DNA of 20,000 nt from Halisarca cf. caerulea (taxonomy: Eukaryota > Porifera > Demospongiae > Chondrillida > Halisarcidae): NCBI GenBank assembly GCA_963170055.1, contig CAUJGJ010000313.1, forward strand, positions 6,247,479 through 6,267,478, in the 5' to 3' direction. The position numbers were made by a program, and so were the translations under genes. Below, piece after piece: positions 17,967 to 20,000 of the stretch (positions within the stretch are counted from its first letter, which is position 1; every line of letters starts with the position of its first letter). Below the pieces are notes generated by a model. The model ran no database searches, had not been told where the DNA came from, and worked only from the letters and a program-made list of their open reading frames with translations.

Positions 17967-18975
17967 CTGCCAAAGTGACTGCTCTGATAGTAACTGGTTC
18001 AGCGGCTACAGTTGAGTCCTCTCCACTGACAACTGACACTCTCACTCTGTACTCGCTGGCTGGACTCAGTTCACCAATGGTGTACGTCTTGGTAGAGGAG
18101 GGCACTACAGTTTCAGACCATTCTCCACCTTCGCTACTCCGAGATTTTGTAAAATAGAGACAACTGTTCAAAACACACTGGGGAGTGGTCCAGTGTCAGG
18201 ACAACAGTGTTGTGTGTGGAGTACATGACAGCCACTGATGGGGGGAGGGGATGCTCTGTAGAGAGAGGACAGTCAACTCATGAGACGCACTGAACACCAA
18301 ACACCAGTGTCACATCAATCACACCCTACCATTGGGGTCCATCTGGTAAGGATCTCCAGAGATCATTGTACCATTCACAACAACAGCACACTGGAAGGTT
18401 GTGACAACATTGGAGAAGAGGTCTCTAGTGACATTCTTGACTTCCAGTATGTTACCTCCCATAGAATACAATTGGTCACCAATTCCAATCCCACTTCCAT
18501 TCCCAAACCAGGCCACTGCATTGTTAGTAGTGTAGTCATGGAAACAGCCAACATAAAATAGCTCTCCAAAACAGGTTTGAGCCTCTGTTCCTTGAGCTGT
18601 GGGATAGCCTGTACAGAATAGGACGTGAATGATGAGTTCAGCACAGATTTCACACCACAACTCAGTATACCCACATACCTGTATGGATCTGTACTGTCTC
18701 ACTGTCCTCCATACTAGTGACCATGCCCCCTCCTGCAGCCCTGCCCCTGATGGTAGCTGTAACCCTCACTCTGTACACTCCCCTCCTACTGGTCCTTATA
18801 GTGTAGCTCCTGTTCGCAGTCCAACCACTCCCATCCTCTCCACCAGCCTCGTTCAACCAGGTCACCTTGTACTCCACCATTCTAACATCAAAACACCCTG
18901 TATATTGTGTCCATGTTAGACTGACCCTTGTAGTGAGGGACTCTACTGAAGTGATCTCAGGTGGATGTGGGTGGT
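17241..18975 (-). CDS. Receptor A: FN3-Ig-FN3-TM receptor with short tail
   Basis: Exons, in transcript order on the minus strand: 18679-18975, 18330-18608, 17967-18255, about 17477-17596, and 17241-17332 (stop TAG at 17243-17241). All junctions are phase 1. The domain order repeats that of receptor B. The 5' end, including any signal peptide, lies beyond the window or was not recognised. The third exon carries an apparent one-base insertion (289 nt where a phase 1-1 exon needs a multiple of three), so as it stands the frame is broken. This could be an assembly error, an allele or a pseudogene. The tail is about 45 residues with an NPxY motif and no ITIM. Confidence 0.65.
17388..17441. repeat. 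(CA)n microsatellite in intron of receptor A
   Basis: A pure CA run of about 54 bp between the TM exon and the last exon. Confidence 0.9.
17477..17596 (-). CDS. Receptor A exon: transmembrane segment
   Basis: An exon of about 40 codons entered in phase 1 from acceptor CTGGTCCAG. It encodes SAVAATFGVLLVVMAITLAV, then LLVFCLVLLKRTRNQ: a single TM helix with a basic stop-transfer signal. The donor is either GTACCT at 17476 or GTAACA at 17467; both keep phase 1, so the exact end is uncertain. Confidence 0.7.
17641..17819. repeat. 9-bp array (TACTGTATG)n, about 20 copies
   Basis: Tandem 9-mers TACTGTATG with two TACTGCATG variants, in the intron between the frameshifted FN3 exon and the TM exon of receptor A. 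The unit is the reverse complement of the CATACAGTA array at 19052-19222. Confidence 0.95.
17895..17966. repeat. (CA)n microsatellite abutting a splice donor
   Basis: A CA-rich run with a few interruptions. Read on the minus strand, its first GT provides the donor of the receptor A exon ending at 17967. Confidence 0.85.
17967..18255 (-). CDS. Receptor A exon: FN3 domain 2 with apparent frameshift
   Basis: A 289 nt exon from acceptor TCTCTACAG. The first frame gives HPLPPSVAVMYSTHNTVVLT and then VCFEQLSLFYKIS, matching the C-F-(D/E) and (Y/F)-x-(V/I) pattern of the other FN3 modules. It then meets a TAG. One base further on, the second frame gives SSEGGEWSETVVPS and the canonical LSPASEYRVRVSVVSGED. 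The break lies at about 18125-18150. The donor G|GTGTGT is the edge of a (CA)n microsatellite. Confidence 0.7.
18330..18608 (-). CDS. Receptor A exon: Ig-like domain
   Basis: A 93-codon exon, phase 1-1, acceptor TTCTGTACAG, donor G|GTAGGG. Ig core: Cys in LFYVGCFH, Trp in AVAWFGNG, Cys in TTFQCAVVV, with ILEVKNVTRD as the E strand. It has N-glycosylation sites NGS, NVT and NGT. Confidence 0.8.
18679..18975 (-). CDS. Receptor A exon: FN3 domain 1
   Basis: A 99-codon exon, phase 1-1, acceptor ACACACACACAG, donor G|GTATGT. FN3 features: HPPEITSVESLTT at the start, Trp in VSLTWTQY, Cys-Phe-Asp before VEYKVTW, and GVYRVRVTATIRG as the F strand. Confidence 0.8.
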
Positions 18976-19051
18976 CTGTGTGTGTGTAGTGAGCAAGTGG
19001 TCAGTACACATGAGCACTACACAGCCAAGCGCTCAGTAGAGGAAATTGAAG

Positions 19052-19222
19052 CATACAGTACATACAGTACATACAGTACATACAGTACATATGTACATAC
19101 AGTACATACAGTACATACAGTACATACAGTACATACTGTACATACAGTACATACAGTACATACAGTACATACAGTACATACAGTACATACAGTACATACA
19201 GTACATACAGTACATACAGTAC
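19052..19222. repeat. 9-bp array (CATACAGTA)n, about 19 copies
   Basis: Tandem 9-mers CATACAGTA with one CATATGTA interruption near 19087-19096, about 75 bp upstream (in the minus-strand sense) of the first visible receptor A exon. It is an inverted copy of the array at 17641-17819. Confidence 0.95.
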
Positions 19223-20000
19223 ACAGTTCTCATGTGAATTTGTAAACTTTGTACTAAAGACGGTACTTGGACGTTGGGTGCCTTCTTGTACTGTGTGATC
19301 ACGAGAGTATCATGTACTCAAGGTGTACTACATCTTCACTGTAACTCCTAACACTCTGTATTACGGTCAGTTGTCTATTAATCCCAGTTAGCTATTATCA
19401 CTTAACCATGGTGTATAAGTGCACAGTGTACTCCCCGGCCTGTTGATCAACTATGTACGTATGTACATGCATACGCACATATATACACACACTATATGCT
19501 TCCAATGCATTACAATTGTCTGCTTGCAACTTCAGATTAGGGCAACAGTATCATTTGTACCAAACATATATTCTCAATAATCCGTACAGTATATTGTATT
19601 CTTACAAAGACTTCTTAGAAGAGAGCGCATGTTGGACCGACATGCCTTAAGATACCTGGGGAGAACACTGAGTGCATATTATCTTTGTACCACCAGTTGA
19701 ATAGGGGAGTAGTCACCAGTTGAGAGATTGAGCAAGTTGGTTCTTACAGTTATTATTGGCTGTACAGTGATCGTGTTTCGATAGACCCACGACACTACAC
19801 TTCTCAGCCAATACTCACTACATTCTCAGGAACGCAGACTCTCCTCTCGCACTCAAACAGCTACAGTCATGTTATGGGGTAGGAAACATCGATAGCATAC
19901 GCACACACCAACATGTTTGTGAGTAGTTGATGTAGTCTATATACGCATGTATGCAAATCTTAGGAGGAAGGAATGAAGTGCACTGGCTGCAACAATAGGT
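19223..20000. other. Right-hand stretch without recognised gene
   Basis: No exon supported. Upstream exons of receptor A are expected here or beyond the edge. A 42 nt minus-strand segment (19819-19860) has an acceptor and a GTGAGT donor, but a stop in the phase that would join to the FN3 exon at 18975. Confidence 0.4.

Noticed and set aside
17609..18157. Long frames with Cys/Tyr/Val or Tyr-Ser-Thr repeats at 17464-18157 and 19033-19302
   Set aside because: Translations of the 9-bp arrays; open in every frame by periodicity.
19819..19860. 42 nt microexon with acceptor and GTGAGT donor
   Set aside because: Contains a stop in the frame needed to join the phase-1 FN3 exon at 18975.

Overview
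The window looks like nuclear DNA of a compact invertebrate genome. A demosponge fits best, but that is inference. The evidence for a eukaryote is: coding sequence broken into many exons with GT..AG borders, introns as short as 63 bp, many (CA)n/(TATG)n and other simple arrays, and DNA-transposon and retrotransposon remains. There is no bacterial-type operon, rRNA, tRNA or CRISPR array that I can see.

All convincing host exons lie on the minus strand and belong to cell-surface receptors built from immunoglobulin (Ig) and fibronectin type III (FN3) modules. From right to left: receptor A (18975 down to 17241) is FN3-Ig-FN3-transmembrane (TM) with a short tail. Receptor B (16919 down to 7173) is again FN3-Ig-FN3-TM, followed by about 650 residues of cytoplasmic tail in eight exons. 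Receptor C starts at 964 with a signal-peptide exon and an Ig exon, and runs off the left edge. Nearly every ectodomain exon begins and ends in phase 1, so modules could be duplicated or skipped without breaking the frame. I assembled the exons by hand from splice sites; the phases of all twelve receptor B exons fit one another, which is the main support for the model.

The most interesting part is the receptor B tail. It holds two or three diverged copies of a domain I do not recognise, each followed by tyrosine motifs of the ITIM/YxxL type, plus a proline-rich SH3-ligand-like motif. This suggests a phosphotyrosine-signalling immune or allorecognition type receptor. No signal-peptide exon for B is visible between A and B, so A and B may be alternative 3' ends of one transcription unit.

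Mobile elements fill the non-coding space. A decayed retroelement (about 11578-14873, plus strand) with reverse transcriptase and an R2-like C-terminal nuclease domain sits antisense in the 4.2 kb intron of receptor B. A strongly decayed DIRS-like element (reverse transcriptase then tyrosine recombinase, minus strand) lies at about 2100-3310. A hAT-like MITE is at 3908-4333, and pogo-like MITEs at 5966-6170 and 7501-7675. Two arrays of the same 9-bp unit in opposite orientation (17641-17819 and 19052-19222) flank the ectodomain exons of receptor A. The other intergenic stretches (965-2100, 3310-3907, 4334-5575, 19223-20000) show no gene I can support.
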